A DNA stretch of 64,000 bases from Fusobacterium varium (lineage in GTDB: Bacteria > Fusobacteriota > Fusobacteriia > Fusobacteriales > Fusobacteriaceae): the NCBI GenBank assembly GCA_900637705.1, contig LR134390.1, forward strand, positions 186,001-250,000, given 5' to 3'. A program made the translations under genes and the position numbers. Under the pieces are notes generated by a model. That model was not told the DNA's origin. It was given only the letters and a program-made list of their open reading frames with translations, and ran no database searches. Positions 1 through 8,709 of this stretch are shown here, piece by piece (within the stretch, counting starts at the first letter, position 1; every line of letters begins with the position of its first letter).

Positions 1-1052
1 CAACTATTTTTTATGCAGCAGTGGCATTTTTTATGCCTGAAAAAATAATGAATATATTTACAAAAGAAATAATTGTAATATCACTAGGAAAGAATTATTT
101 GAGAATGGTAGCATTAAGTTACATATTTACTACTATCTCTTTAGCTTTTGCAGCTTCACTCAGAAGTATAGGACAGACAAAAATACCTATGTATGGAAGT
201 TTAGTAGGTCTTGTATTTAATGGAATTTTAAATTATATATTCATATTTGGTAAGTTTGGAGCTCCTGCTATGGGAGTTGCTGGAGCTGCTTTAGGGACTA
301 CTGTATCAAGGTGTATGGAACTTTCTTTTATACTTTTTATTATATATAAAAATAAGAATATTGTAGCAGGAAATTTATCTCAGCTTTTAAATTTTGATTT
401 TTCTCTTGTGATAAAATTTTTTAAAACGGCTACACCAGTTATATTTAATGATGTAATGTGGATTGGTGGAATAACAGCATATTTTGTGGCTTATTCAAAG
501 TTAGGAACAAATGCTACTGCAACTATGCAGATAGCCAATACAATAAATAATGTATTTAATATATTTGGAATAGGTATAGCTTCAGCGTCTGCGATATTGA
601 TAGGGAACAAGATAGGAGCAGGTCTTGAGGAAGAAGCAAAAAAAGATGCTTTAAAAATATCAGTATTTGGAGTCATGATTGGAATAATAATAGGAGTAGT
701 ATTTTTTGTGGTAGCTCCACTTATAGCAATGCTGTTTAAAATAACTCCAGAAACATATCAGAATGTGATAGTTGTACTGAGGATAATGGCAGCAGCTCTT
801 CCTTTAAGATTTTTTGGAATAGTACAGATTATAGGTGTGCTTCGTGGAGGAGGAGATGTTCTCTATGCAATAGTAACGGAATTAGTAGCTGTCTGGTGCA
901 TTGGAGTTCCGTTATCATTTTTAGGAGCTGTATATTTTAAATTTCCAATAGTTTTAGTATATTTGATGGTGTGTTTAGAAGAGCCATTTAAAGTGGTAGC
1001 TACTGTTCCAAGACTTCGTTCAGGAAAGTGGATAAAAAATTTAATAAAGTAA
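1..1052 (+). CDS. MATE family efflux transporter, 5'-partial
   Basis: C-terminal part of a multi-antimicrobial extrusion (MATE) transporter, an inner-membrane cation-coupled exporter. The frame is open to the left edge, so the true start lies outside the window and about the first quarter of a usual 450-residue protein is missing. The visible part has many hydrophobic segments, glycine-rich loops (GAPAMGVAGAALGTTVSR) and the second-bundle sequence ASASAILIGNKIGAG, as in NorM/DinF-like proteins. The substrate cannot be told. It ends at TAA 1050-1052, followed by a terminator hairpin. A second, complete MATE gene lies at 23301-24653 on the other strand. Confidence 0.9.
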   Translation, partial: TIFYAAVAFFMPEKIMNIFTKEIIVISLGKNYLRMVALSYIFTTISLAFAASLRSIGQTKIPMYGSLVGLVFNGILNYIFIFGKFGAPAMGVAGAALGTTVSRCMELSFILFIIYKNKNIVAGNLSQLLNFDFSLVIKFFKTATPVIFNDVMWIGGITAYFVAYSKLGTNATATMQIANTINNVFNIFGIGIASASAILIGNKIGAGLEEEAKKDALKISVFGVMIGIIIGVVFFVVAPLIAMLFKITPETYQNVIVVLRIMAAALPLRFFGIVQIIGVLRGGGDVLYAIVTELVAVWCIGVPLSFLGAVYFKFPIVLVYLMVCLEEPFKVVATVPRLRSGKWIKNLIK

Positions 1053-1060
1053 TAAAGAAG

Positions 1061-1085
1061 GGCACTTCAGTTGAGGTGTCTTTTT
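1061..1085 (+). terminator. Rho-independent terminator after MATE gene
   Basis: GGCACTTC pairs with GAGGTGTC (two G-U pairs) around a short AGTT loop, followed by a T5 run. It sits 8 bases after the stop codon. Confidence 0.75.
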
Positions 1086-1260
1086 AATTTATCCAAAATT
1101 AAGAAAAGGAATAGATAAAATAGTAGTATTTTTGGTATGAGTACTGGAAATAAATGTAAAAAAATATAAAATAAATAAAAAGGCAGGGGGAAAATCTCTG
1201 TCTTTTTTTATACTTAAGAAATTTTTATAAAGTGACATAATTTCGTTTTTTATGCCGCAA

Positions 1261-1272
1261 ATACGTTTATTT
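1261..1272. promoter_or_regulatory. Candidate operator, left arm of 12-bp inverted repeat
   Basis: ATACGTTTATTT is the exact reverse complement of 1370-1381 and lies upstream of the -35 box of the galactonate promoter. It is a candidate site for the IclR regulator encoded at 3024-3770; the protein-site assignment is inference. Confidence 0.45.
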
Positions 1273-1312
1273 ATATACATAAAAAACTTTTTTAGAATTT
1301 TTTGTATTTTTA

Positions 1313-1341
1313 TTGACATAAAATAAAAAATATTATATATT
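1313..1341 (+). promoter_or_regulatory. Sigma-70-type promoter of the galactonate operon
   Basis: TTGACA (1313-1318), a 17-base spacer and TATATT (1336-1341). This near-consensus promoter lies 65 bases before the aldolase start and between the two arms of a 12-base inverted repeat. Confidence 0.8.
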
Positions 1342-1369
1342 TATATCAACTAAGTAATGTATATCCATC

Positions 1370-1381
1370 AAATAAACGTAT
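1370..1381. promoter_or_regulatory. Candidate operator, right arm of 12-bp inverted repeat
   Basis: AAATAAACGTAT mirrors 1261-1272. It overlaps a local palindrome (CGTATATACG) just ahead of the GGAGG ribosome binding site at 1396-1400, so a bound protein could block elongation or help loop the DNA. Inferred IclR-family site. Confidence 0.45.
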
Positions 1382-1406
1382 ATACGATATAAATGGAGGA
1401 GCGAAG

Positions 1407-2045
1407 ATGTATGAAGAATTATTGAAAGTATTGAGAAAAGAAAAAATAGTAGCAATATTAAGAGATGTTCCTTTAGAAAAATTTGAAAAAACATTAGAAA
1501 TTTTAAAAAAAGAAGGAATAAAGATTTTAGAAATAACATTAAACAGTAAAGATGTAGAGAAACAATTTGAAATACTTAAAGAAAAATATTTGAATGATTT
1601 TGTAATTGGAGCAGGAACAGTAGTAACCCTAGAGGGATTAAATTTTGCTGTAGAAAATGGAGCTAAATTTATACTTACACCTAATATAGATGAAGAAATA
1701 TTAAAAGAAGCAGAAAAGATTGGAATATTGTGTGTATGTGGATTTTTTACAGCTTCTGAAGCTATGAAAGCTAAGAAATACAGTTGCTGTAAAATTTTAA
1801 AATTATTTCCAGCAGGAGAAGTTCCATTTTCTTATTTAAAATCTCTTAAGGGTCCAATAAATGATCTTGAATGTATGGCAGTAGGAGGTGTTAACAGAAA
1901 TAATGTTTCTGAATTTTTAAAAGCAGGTTTCAGCTGTCTTGGTATAGGAAGTTCTCTAGTGGATAATAAACTAATAAAGGCAGGGAAATTTGATGAATTA
2001 AGAGAGAATATAATTGCTATAAAAAAAGCTGCTGAAAGTTTTTAG
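1407..2045 (+). CDS. eda: KDPG / KDPGal aldolase (Eda/DgoA family)
   Basis: Class I aldolase that splits 2-keto-3-deoxy-6-phospho-sugar acids into pyruvate and glyceraldehyde-3-phosphate in the cytoplasm. In this operon the natural substrate is probably 2-dehydro-3-deoxy-6-phosphogalactonate, so the role is that of DgoA. The 212 residues match the family length. Visible key residues are Glu42 in ILEITL, Thr71 in GAGTV, and the Schiff-base lysine Lys132 in LKLFPAGE. The start is ATG after a GGAGG site. It is the first gene of the operon, 16 bases ahead of the kinase start. Specificity between gluconate- and galactonate-derived substrates cannot be told from sequence. Confidence 0.93.
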   Translation: MYEELLKVLRKEKIVAILRDVPLEKFEKTLEILKKEGIKILEITLNSKDVEKQFEILKEKYLNDFVIGAGTVVTLEGLNFAVENGAKFILTPNIDEEILKEAEKIGILCVCGFFTASEAMKAKKYSCCKILKLFPAGEVPFSYLKSLKGPINDLECMAVGGVNRNNVSEFLKAGFSCLGIGSSLVDNKLIKAGKFDELRENIIAIKKAAESF

Positions 2046-2061
2046 CAAGGAAATGGTGAAA

Positions 2062-3012
2062 ATGAAAAAAATAGTAACAATAGATGCAGGAACTTCTAAT
2101 TTAAGAATCAGAATTGTAGAAGGAAAAAATATAATTTTCGAAAAAAAAGAAAATTATGGAGTAAAAATCGGAAAAGAAAAATTTAAAAATGAACTATATA
2201 AACTTTTAAAAGAATGTATAAAAGAAAATAAAATAGAGAAAGAAGAAATTGAATGTATAATTGCTTCAGGAATGATAACTTCTGCTTTGGGATTGATGGA
2301 AATAGAACATTTGTATGTTCCTGTATCTTTAGAAAAATTTTCTAAAAGTATGGTAAAAGTAAAATTCTTTGAATTTGAAATATATTTAATAACAGGAATA
2401 AAAGTAGAAAAAGAATATTTTAAAGAAGAACATCTAAAAAGTATAGATGTAATAAGGGGAGAAGAGGTAGAAGTATTTGGAATACTTGAAGAGATAAAAG
2501 TAGATGAACCAACACTTGTAATTCTTCCAGGATCACATAATAAATTTATAGAAGTATCTGATGGAAATATAGTGGACCTTCTTACAACTATGAGTGGAGA
2601 AATTTATGATGTGATGACCAAATATACTATATTGAAAACTTCTGTAGATGAAAAATTTGCTGATAAAATAGAAAAAAAATATTTAGAATTAGGAAATAAA
2701 ATAGGAAAAAAATATGGAATAAATCAAGGTTCATTTATGCTAAGAGGTTTAGATTTATCAGAAAAGCTTACAATAAATGAAAAATCTAACTATCTTTTAG
2801 GATTAGTTTTAAGTGAAGATATAACATCATTAGAAAAAAATGGTTATTTGAAAAAATATAAAAAGTTAATAATAGCAGGGGGGAATATAATTGCTAAAGG
2901 GTTATTTGAACTATTGTCAGAAATGAAGCTAGATAATGATATTCGGATAATAAGTTCAAATGAGTTAGCAACAAAGGGAGCATTAAAAATTTGGGAACAA
3001 AGCAAAAAATAA
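2062..3012 (+). CDS. dgoK: 2-dehydro-3-deoxygalactonokinase (DgoK)
   Basis: ATP-dependent kinase that phosphorylates 2-keto-3-deoxygalactonate at C6, feeding the aldolase encoded just upstream. The N-terminus VTIDAGTSNLRIRI is the phosphate-binding segment of the DgoK family; the central LVILPGSHNKFIEV and IIAGGNIIAKGLFELL near the end also fit. About 316 residues is normal length. The start at 2062 is preferred because AAGGA (2047-2051) lies 10 bases before it; an in-frame ATG at 2053 is too close to that site. It follows the aldolase gene directly and is probably translationally coupled. Confidence 0.92.
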   Translation: MKKIVTIDAGTSNLRIRIVEGKNIIFEKKENYGVKIGKEKFKNELYKLLKECIKENKIEKEEIECIIASGMITSALGLMEIEHLYVPVSLEKFSKSMVKVKFFEFEIYLITGIKVEKEYFKEEHLKSIDVIRGEEVEVFGILEEIKVDEPTLVILPGSHNKFIEVSDGNIVDLLTTMSGEIYDVMTKYTILKTSVDEKFADKIEKKYLELGNKIGKKYGINQGSFMLRGLDLSEKLTINEKSNYLLGLVLSEDITSLEKNGYLKKYKKLIIAGGNIIAKGLFELLSEMKLDNDIRIISSNELATKGALKIWEQSKK

Positions 3013-3023
3013 GGTGGGATATT

Positions 3024-3770
3024 ATGTTAAATAAGTCAACTTTGAAGACAATGGAAATACTTGAAAAAATTTCTAATTCAAAAAATGGAATGACAATAAC
3101 ACAGCTTTCAAAAGAATTGGAAATTCCAAGAAGTTCTGTAGATGATATAGTTAAAGCTTTAATTTTTAAGAAATATCTTTATTGCTGTGATGAAAGTCTG
3201 AAATTGTATCAGCTTGGAAATAAAATATTTGAACTTTCATTAAAAATGAGAAGCAAGAGAGAAGTACTGGATATAGTGACCCCATTTTTAAGAGAATTAG
3301 TTAATGAATTTAATGATACATTGTTTTTTGGTTTAAAAGATGGAGATGATATATTATATCTTTCAAAAATAGAAAGCTCAAAAACTGTGAGAACTACAGC
3401 AGTATTAGGAAGCAGAAAATCATTGTACTATACAGGGCTTGGAAAGGCTATCCTATCAACTTATTCTGAAAAAGATTTAGATGAATATATTGCCAGAACT
3501 AAATTAGAACCTAAAACAGACTATACAATAGTTGATTCAGATAAATTAAAAAAAGATATTTTAGAAACAAAAAAGAGAGGATATTCTATAGATTACAGAG
3601 AAGGAGATATAGAAGTTTCTTGTGTAGCAGCTCCAATATATCAAGAAGGAAAAATATTTGGTGCCATAAGTTTAGCAGGATTATATACAACAATAGATGA
3701 AGAGGAAACAAGAAAAAGAGGAAAAAAAATAAAAGACACAGCTGAAAAAATATCAGAAATTTTAAATTAA
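3024..3770 (+). CDS. IclR family transcriptional regulator
   Basis: DNA-binding regulator of 248 residues: an N-terminal winged helix-turn-helix (about residues 6-65; MTITQLSKELEIPRSSVDDIVKAL includes the recognition helix, quoted here by its ends) followed by an effector-binding GAF-like domain (about 80-245) with the family motif GLGKAILSTYSEKDL and a C-terminal SCVAAPIY. The start at 3024 has AAGGTGGG six bases upstream; an earlier in-frame start at 2991 would overlap dgoK and has no good site. It lies inside the galactonate operon, so it is the likely local regulator answering to the sugar acid or its product. Confidence 0.9.
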   Translation: MLNKSTLKTMEILEKISNSKNGMTITQLSKELEIPRSSVDDIVKALIFKKYLYCCDESLKLYQLGNKIFELSLKMRSKREVLDIVTPFLRELVNEFNDTLFFGLKDGDDILYLSKIESSKTVRTTAVLGSRKSLYYTGLGKAILSTYSEKDLDEYIARTKLEPKTDYTIVDSDKLKKDILETKKRGYSIDYREGDIEVSCVAAPIYQEGKIFGAISLAGLYTTIDEEETRKRGKKIKDTAEKISEILN

Positions 3771-3789
3771 GAAATTAGGAGGAATGAGG

Positions 3790-4760
3790 ATGAAAAAGTT
3801 ATTAATAGTTTGCATGTTTATTGTTTTATCAACGTTTGGATATGCTGAAAAAGTTATGAGAGTAGGGCTGGGAGTTCCAGAGTCGCATTTTGAATATAAA
3901 GGAATGGAACTTTTTAAGAAAAATCTTGAAGAGAAGACAAATAAAGAAATAAGAGTAGAACTTTATCCATCAAATCAAATTGGAGTTGATCAAGAGGTTT
4001 TAGAACAAATCAAATTTGGAGCAGCTCATATGAATCTTCCAGATCCAGCAGTATTAGGAACATTTGTAAAAGAATTTCAGTTTCTATCTTTTCCTTTCAT
4101 ATTTGATACTCAGGAAAAAGCTATGGAAGTATGTAATGGCGAATGGGGAGATGAACTATTAAAGAAATTAGAAAAAGCAGGATATGTAGGACTAGGATTT
4201 GGACCATTTGGTTTTAGACATGTAACTAACAATGCAAGAGAAATAAAATCTATTGAAGATTTTAAAGGATTGAAAATTAGAACAATGCAAAATCCGTTAC
4301 ATTTAAAAGTATTTAGAGCTTTGGGAGCAAATCCTACACCAATGCCATTCAGTGAACTATTTTCTGCTCTTCAGCAAGGTGTTGTAGATGGACAGGAAAA
4401 TCCAATGATGAATATTTATTCTCAAAAAATTTCAGAAGTTCAAAAATATGGAACTATGACAGGACATGTATATAGTTGGGTTGTATTAGTTGTTGGAAAA
4501 ATTTCTATGATTCATTGACACCAGAGCAACAAACTATAATGCAGGAATCTGCTGATATAGCTATAGCTTATATGGCAGAATCAGTGGCAAAAGATGATGA
4601 AACAGCAAGAGAAGAAATGGCAAAAACAGGGTTAGTATTTGTAGAACCTTCTGAAGAGTTTAAAACAAAAATAAAAGAGATAGTAGCTCCAATATTAGAA
4701 AAAGAAGGAGATAAAATCAATAAAGATATGTATAAAAAACTTAAAGAAGCAACAAAATAA
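3790..4760 (+). CDS. dctP: TRAP transporter substrate-binding protein DctP (frameshifted in this sequence)
   Basis: Periplasmic receptor of a TRAP transporter, delivering a carboxylate (here probably a hexonate such as galactonate) to DctQM. A signal peptide of about 19 residues ends FGYA. Family motifs are GFGPFGFRHVTN, IKSIEDFKGLKIRTMQNP with the carboxylate-binding arginine, and VVDGQENP. The frame breaks at an A5 run (4497-4501): the first part ends at 4518 and the rest, continuing NFYDSLTPEQQ, is in another frame to 4760. One extra A restores a single protein of about 323 residues, the usual DctP length. The start at 3790 suits AGGAGG at 3777-3782 better than the ATG at 3784. Confidence 0.88.
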
Positions 4761-4784
4761 ATTTTTGATGAATAGGAGATAAAG

Positions 4785-5249
4785 ATGGGCGAAAGAAAAG
4801 AATTTGAGTACTATGTAATAACTGGAGCAATGTTGTTGCTTGTACTTATGGGAGTGCTGCAAATATTATTCAGATTTGTTCTCAATTTTTCTTTATCATG
4901 GACAGAGGAGTTAAGCAGATATTTATTTATCTTGATGGTCTATACTGGAGCTTCATTAGCTCTAAAAAGAAAAAAGCATGTTAGAGTGGAATTGATAGAT
5001 ATTTATGTAAAGAGTAAAATAAAAAAATATATTTTTATATTTAATGATATAGTAATGATTTGGTTGTTATTATTAGTAGGTTATGCAGGATTAAAAATCT
5101 CTATGACAACATATGAGATGGAACAGTTATCTCCTGCTTTGGGATTGCCTATGTACTTAGTTTATGGAATAATTCCGCTGACTTTCTTATTTGGAGCTTG
5201 CAGAGCTTTCCAAGTTTTGATTGCTGAAATCAAAGGAGGAAAAGAATAA
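4785..5249 (+). CDS. dctQ: TRAP transporter small permease DctQ
   Basis: Small membrane subunit of the TRAP transporter, 154 residues with four predicted membrane helices. The conserved stretch SLSWTEELSRYLFILMVYTG lies at the junction of helices 1-2 as in DctQ proteins. It is preceded by a TAGGAG site, starts 24 bases after DctP and ends two bases before the DctM start. It works with DctP (receptor) and DctM (channel) in sodium-driven uptake. Confidence 0.92.
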   Translation: MGERKEFEYYVITGAMLLLVLMGVLQILFRFVLNFSLSWTEELSRYLFILMVYTGASLALKRKKHVRVELIDIYVKSKIKKYIFIFNDIVMIWLLLLVGYAGLKISMTTYEMEQLSPALGLPMYLVYGIIPLTFLFGACRAFQVLIAEIKGGKE

Positions 5250-5251
5250 CA

Positions 5252-6535
5252 ATGCAAATATTTATGATAATGATGATAATATTTATAATTGCTATATTTA
5301 TAGGAATTCCCATTGCATACTGTATAGGTATTTCTGGACTGGTAGGATTGTTTATCAGTGGAATAAGTGTAGAATTTGTAGCCAAAACAGTTTTTACAGG
5401 ATTGGATAGTTACACATTTCTAGCTATACCAATGTTTATCCTTGCAGGGCTGATAATGGAAAAGGGTGGAATATCCAATAGGCTGATAAAACTTGCCACT
5501 TCATTAGTAGGAAATGTTTATGGGGGATTAGGAATAATAACAGTTATAGCTTGTTTCTTCTTCGCTGCTATTTCAGGATCTTCTCCAGCAACAGTTGCAG
5601 CTATTGGGGCAATGATGATTCCAGCAATGAAAGAAGAAGGATATGATACAGCTTTTGCAGGAGCTTTAACAGCGGCTTCTGGTTCTATGGGAGTATTAGT
5701 TCCTCCATCAGTTACAATGATAATATACGCAATTACAGCAGAGGTATCAATAGGAGAATTATTCCTTGCAGGATTTGTACCTGGAGCACTTTTAACAGTG
5801 TGTTTGATAGTTACTGTATATATAATAGCTAAAAAGAATAACTACAGAAGTAAAAAAGTTGAAAGATTGTCAGGTAAAGATTTTCTTAAAGCTGTTTGGA
5901 ATGCTAAATGGTCAATGTTAATTCCATTTATAATCCTGGGAGGAATATACAGTGGAATATTTACAGCAACTGAATCTGCAATTGTAGCAGTTGTTTATGC
6001 TTTAGTAATAAGTATATTTGTTCATAAGGAATTAAAATTCTCACAAGTGCCTATTATAGTAGCACAGGCAGCTTTGACAACATCAACTGTAGTAATAATT
6101 TTAGGGTTTGCAATTGCCTTTGCAAGATATTTAACAATGGCACAAATTCCACAAGAGTTTGCAAAAGAGATATTGAGTTTAACAAATAATGTATATGTAA
6201 TATATTTGATGTTTATAGTTTTGGCATTTGTAGCTGGAACTTTTATGGCAATAGAAGCACAGATTTTAATTTTTACTCCAATGTTCCTTCCAATATTAAA
6301 GAATTTAGGAGTAGATCCAATACATTTTGGAATAATATTTATAATTTCAGCTCAAATAGGATTCTTAACACCACCTGTTGGAGTAAATCTATTTGTAGCT
6401 CAGGGAATATCTAATTGTTCAATAGTAGAACTTTCTAAAAGGATATTGCCATTCTTGGCTGCAATGACTTTTGCACAAATGGTACTATTGATATTTCCTG
6501 ACATAGTAATGTGTTTACCTAGATTATTTTTTTAA
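5252..6535 (+). CDS. dctM: TRAP transporter large permease DctM
   Basis: Large membrane subunit (427 residues, about 12 helices) that forms the transport pathway. Family signatures are SGSSPATVAAIGAMMIPAMKE in the first half and GFLTPPVGVNLFVAQGIS near the end. GGAGG lies 11 bases before the ATG, inside the end of DctQ. With the flanking DctP, DctQ and DgoD genes, the likely substrate is D-galactonate or a related hexonate; this is inferred from context, since TRAP permeases do not reveal their substrate. Confidence 0.94.
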   Translation: MQIFMIMMIIFIIAIFIGIPIAYCIGISGLVGLFISGISVEFVAKTVFTGLDSYTFLAIPMFILAGLIMEKGGISNRLIKLATSLVGNVYGGLGIITVIACFFFAAISGSSPATVAAIGAMMIPAMKEEGYDTAFAGALTAASGSMGVLVPPSVTMIIYAITAEVSIGELFLAGFVPGALLTVCLIVTVYIIAKKNNYRSKKVERLSGKDFLKAVWNAKWSMLIPFIILGGIYSGIFTATESAIVAVVYALVISIFVHKELKFSQVPIIVAQAALTTSTVVIILGFAIAFARYLTMAQIPQEFAKEILSLTNNVYVIYLMFIVLAFVAGTFMAIEAQILIFTPMFLPILKNLGVDPIHFGIIFIISAQIGFLTPPVGVNLFVAQGISNCSIVELSKRILPFLAAMTFAQMVLLIFPDIVMCLPRLFF

Positions 6536-6549
6536 GGAGATGTGATTAA

Positions 6550-7701
6550 ATGAAAATAGCAAAATATGAATTATTTGAAATTCCACCAAGATGGTTATTT
6601 TTGAGAATAGAAACAGATACTGGATTAGTTGGATGGGGAGAACCAGTAGTAGAGGGAAGAGCAAGTACTGTAAAAGGTGCAGTAAAAGAATTAATGGATA
6701 ACTATATGATTGGAAAAAATCCACTGGCAATAGAAGATCACTGGAATGTATTATACAGAGGAGGATTCTATAGAGGAGGAGCTATTATGATGAGTGCCCT
6801 TGCTGGAATAGACCAAGCCCTTTGGGATATAAAAGGAAAATATTTAAATCAGCCAGTGTATGAATTAATGGGTGGAAAATGCAGAGATAAAATGAAGGTT
6901 TATTCTTGGATAGGTGGAGATAGACCCAATGATGTAGCAGCAGCAGCTAAAGAAAAACAAGATCAAGGATTTACTGCAATAAAGATGAATGCTACTGAAG
7001 AGCTACAATTTATTGATTCATACGAAAAAATAGATGCTGTTTTAGAAAGAGTAGAAGCTATAAGAAAAGCAACTGGAAAATATTTTGGAATTGCTGTGGA
7101 TTTTCATGGAAGAGTTCATAAACCTATGGCCAAGATATTGGCTAAAAAATTAGAACAATATGATTTGATGTTTATAGAAGAACCAGTTTTATGTGAGAAT
7201 AAAGAATCTTTTAGAGATATTGCCAATGCTACTTCTATTCCAATAGCAACAGGAGAAAGACTATTCTCAAGATGGGATTTTAAAGATATATTATCTAGTG
7301 GATATGTAGATATAATACAGCCAGATTTATCACATGCTGGAGGAATTACAGAAGTTAAAAAGATTGCTTCAATGGCAGAGGCATATGATATAGCAGTAGC
7401 TCCACATTGTCCATTAGGACCAATAGCTCTTGCTGCATGCCTTCATTTAGATGCAACTACATATAATGCTGTAATTCAAGAACAAAGTATGGGTATTCAT
7501 TACAATAAGGGAAAAGATGTTTTAGATTATGTAAAAAATAAAGAAGATTTTAAATTTACAGAAGGATATGTAAATATTTGCTCAAAAGCAGGATTAGGAG
7601 TAGATGTTAATGAAGAACTTGTAAGAGAACTTTCTAAAACTCCTCATAATTGGAAAAATCCTATATGGAGACATAAAGATGGTTCATTTGCTGAATGGTA
7701 A
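6550..7701 (+). CDS. dgoD: D-galactonate dehydratase (DgoD)
   Basis: Enolase-superfamily dehydratase converting D-galactonate to 2-keto-3-deoxygalactonate, the substrate of DgoK. All 383 residues align by eye with E. coli DgoD, including the N-terminal capping part ([15 protein letters not shown]) and [21 protein letters not shown]. Metal ligands are visible as Asp184 (VDFHGRV), Glu210 (FIEEPV) and Glu236 (ATGERL); the catalytic histidines are His186 and His286 (APHCPLGP). The C-terminus matches WRNPLWRHEDxSxAEW of the family. It is the last gene of the operon, 14 bases after DctM, followed by a shared terminator. Confidence 0.96.
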   Translation: MKIAKYELFEIPPRWLFLRIETDTGLVGWGEPVVEGRASTVKGAVKELMDNYMIGKNPLAIEDHWNVLYRGGFYRGGAIMMSALAGIDQALWDIKGKYLNQPVYELMGGKCRDKMKVYSWIGGDRPNDVAAAAKEKQDQGFTAIKMNATEELQFIDSYEKIDAVLERVEAIRKATGKYFGIAVDFHGRVHKPMAKILAKKLEQYDLMFIEEPVLCENKESFRDIANATSIPIATGERLFSRWDFKDILSSGYVDIIQPDLSHAGGITEVKKIASMAEAYDIAVAPHCPLGPIALAACLHLDATTYNAVIQEQSMGIHYNKGKDVLDYVKNKEDFKFTEGYVNICSKAGLGVDVNEELVRELSKTPHNWKNPIWRHKDGSFAEW

Positions 7702-7708
7702 AAATAAA

Positions 7709-7745
7709 GGGATAGATGAAAATTTTTCATCTATCTCTTTTTGTA
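7709..7745. terminator. Bidirectional terminator between dgoD and the lipoprotein gene
   Basis: A near-perfect stem (AGATAGATG-type arm with CATCTATCTC-type arm, A/T core) followed by a T run on the plus strand and with an A-rich 5' flank that serves the minus strand. It lies between the convergent gene ends at 7701 and 7747. Confidence 0.8.
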
Positions 7746-7746
7746 T

Positions 7747-8276
7747 TTACATTTCTAATATTATTTTATTTAAAACTTCTAGAGGAGATAAATCACGAAA
7801 TTCATCTCTCATCTTTTTTTTCTTTGCTTCTATCTCAGCTTTTTCTTCTGGGGTAAGAGCGTTGGGATCATACTCTGGAGGAGCCATATATTTTCTTATA
7901 TTATATTTTGATACTACTCTATCAACAGGATCAAAATAGATTGTAAGAATAGTTTCTTTAAGAGAATCCTCATTTTTTAATATTTTTTAGGAAGAAGTTT
8001 TTTTAATATGTCTTTATGTTCGTCAGTATTATTTAAATAATAACTTCCATTATAATAAGTTATACCATAAAATCTATTTTTTTTAGCAATAACAAAATCG
8101 GGCTTTCCAAAAAATTCTCTCATTTCTTTTTCAGTAGATCTATATGGTATTATAACAGGATTCAGAGATCTTTCTACGTGGAAGACGAGCATTTTTTCTG
8201 TTATAGAAGAACAGCCAGTCAAGAAAAAAATACAAATAATAACATAAAAAAGTCTAAGAAATTTATTTGAATTCAA
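7747..8276 (-). CDS. Putative lipoprotein with BamE/SmpA-like domain (frameshifted in this sequence)
   Basis: The N-terminal part (8276-7977) has a lipoprotein signal, FFLTGCSS, with the lipidation cysteine near residue 22. It breaks at a T6 run (7983-7988 on the plus strand). Adding one base joins it to a second open stretch ending at TAA 7747-7749, giving about 176 residues. The order EKEMREFFGKPDFV, then RFYGITYYNG, then ILTIYFDPVDRVVSKYNI resembles the helix-GxPd-strand-strand layout of BamE/SmpA-type outer-membrane assembly lipoproteins. That function is a guess from pattern only. The tail is charged (PEEKAEIEAKKKKMRDEF). The start is probably TTG, eight bases after GGAGG. Confidence 0.6.
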
Positions 8277-8679
8277 GAGAATATCCTCCTTAAATTATAT
8301 ATGTTTTTCTATGAAAATTATAACATATAATTATGGCTTTTTTAGAAAATTTCAAAATAAAAATATAAAAAAAATATAAATATGGTATCATAAATTATTA
8401 AGACAAATTTTAGAAAAAATAGAGTGAAAATGATATTAAAAATAGACAGAGAAAAAATTTAAAAAGAATGCTTTGAATTATTAATACCTATTTTAATTTT
8501 AAAGAGGGACAGTATAATTCTTATAAAAAGTATTTTAGAGATGAAAATATTTTGAGATTAATTAAAAATATGATAAAAATAGTAGAAAAATTTCTTTCAA
8601 GAAGATATGTTGAAATAGATAAATTTAGGAGAGAATTATTTATTTTTAGAAAATTACATAGATCCTGTAAAAATAAAGT
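8277..8679. other. A/T-rich region without a supported gene
   Basis: It contains the upstream region and ribosome binding site of the minus-strand lipoprotein gene at its left end. A plus-strand open stretch (about 8477-8680, reading through YKKYFRDENILRLIKNM) has no start codon with a ribosome binding site and runs antisense into the next gene. It may be an eroded gene fragment, but nothing supports a function. Confidence 0.5.
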
Positions 8680-8702
8680 GAGGCTGGATTTTAACCAGCC
8701 TC
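8680..8702 (-). terminator. Terminator after small glycine-zipper lipoprotein gene
   Basis: Perfect 8-bp stem GAGGCTGG / CCAGCCTC with a 7-base loop, followed on the minus strand by ACTTTATTTTT. It lies 7 bases after the stop of the 8710-8904 gene. Confidence 0.8.
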
Positions 8703-8709
8703 AAATACT

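Larger units (their letters stand above)
1086..1406. other. Intergenic region before the galactonate operon
   Basis: No convincing gene. It holds a second, weaker terminator-like hairpin (1182-1209, GGCAGGG with CTCTGTC, then T7), a 12-base inverted repeat (1261-1272 with 1370-1381) and the strong promoter at 1313-1341. Short open frames on the minus strand are very A/T-rich, lack ribosome binding sites and are not called. Confidence 0.7.

Noticed and set aside
1089-1539. Minus-strand frames in the region before and over the aldolase gene
   Set aside because: They consist of low-complexity hydrophobic A/T-rich sequence, have no ribosome binding site, and one is antisense to the aldolase.
4495-4504. 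Programmed -1 ribosomal frameshift in dctP
   Set aside because: The site lacks a full X-XXY-YYZ heptamer in the right phase and no downstream structure is evident; the same kind of one-base shortfall occurs in many other genes, so a sequence error is simpler.
7679-7939. Plus-strand frame of 86 codons after dgoD
   Set aside because: It runs through the terminator and is antisense to the C-terminal half of the frameshifted lipoprotein, which has better coding character.
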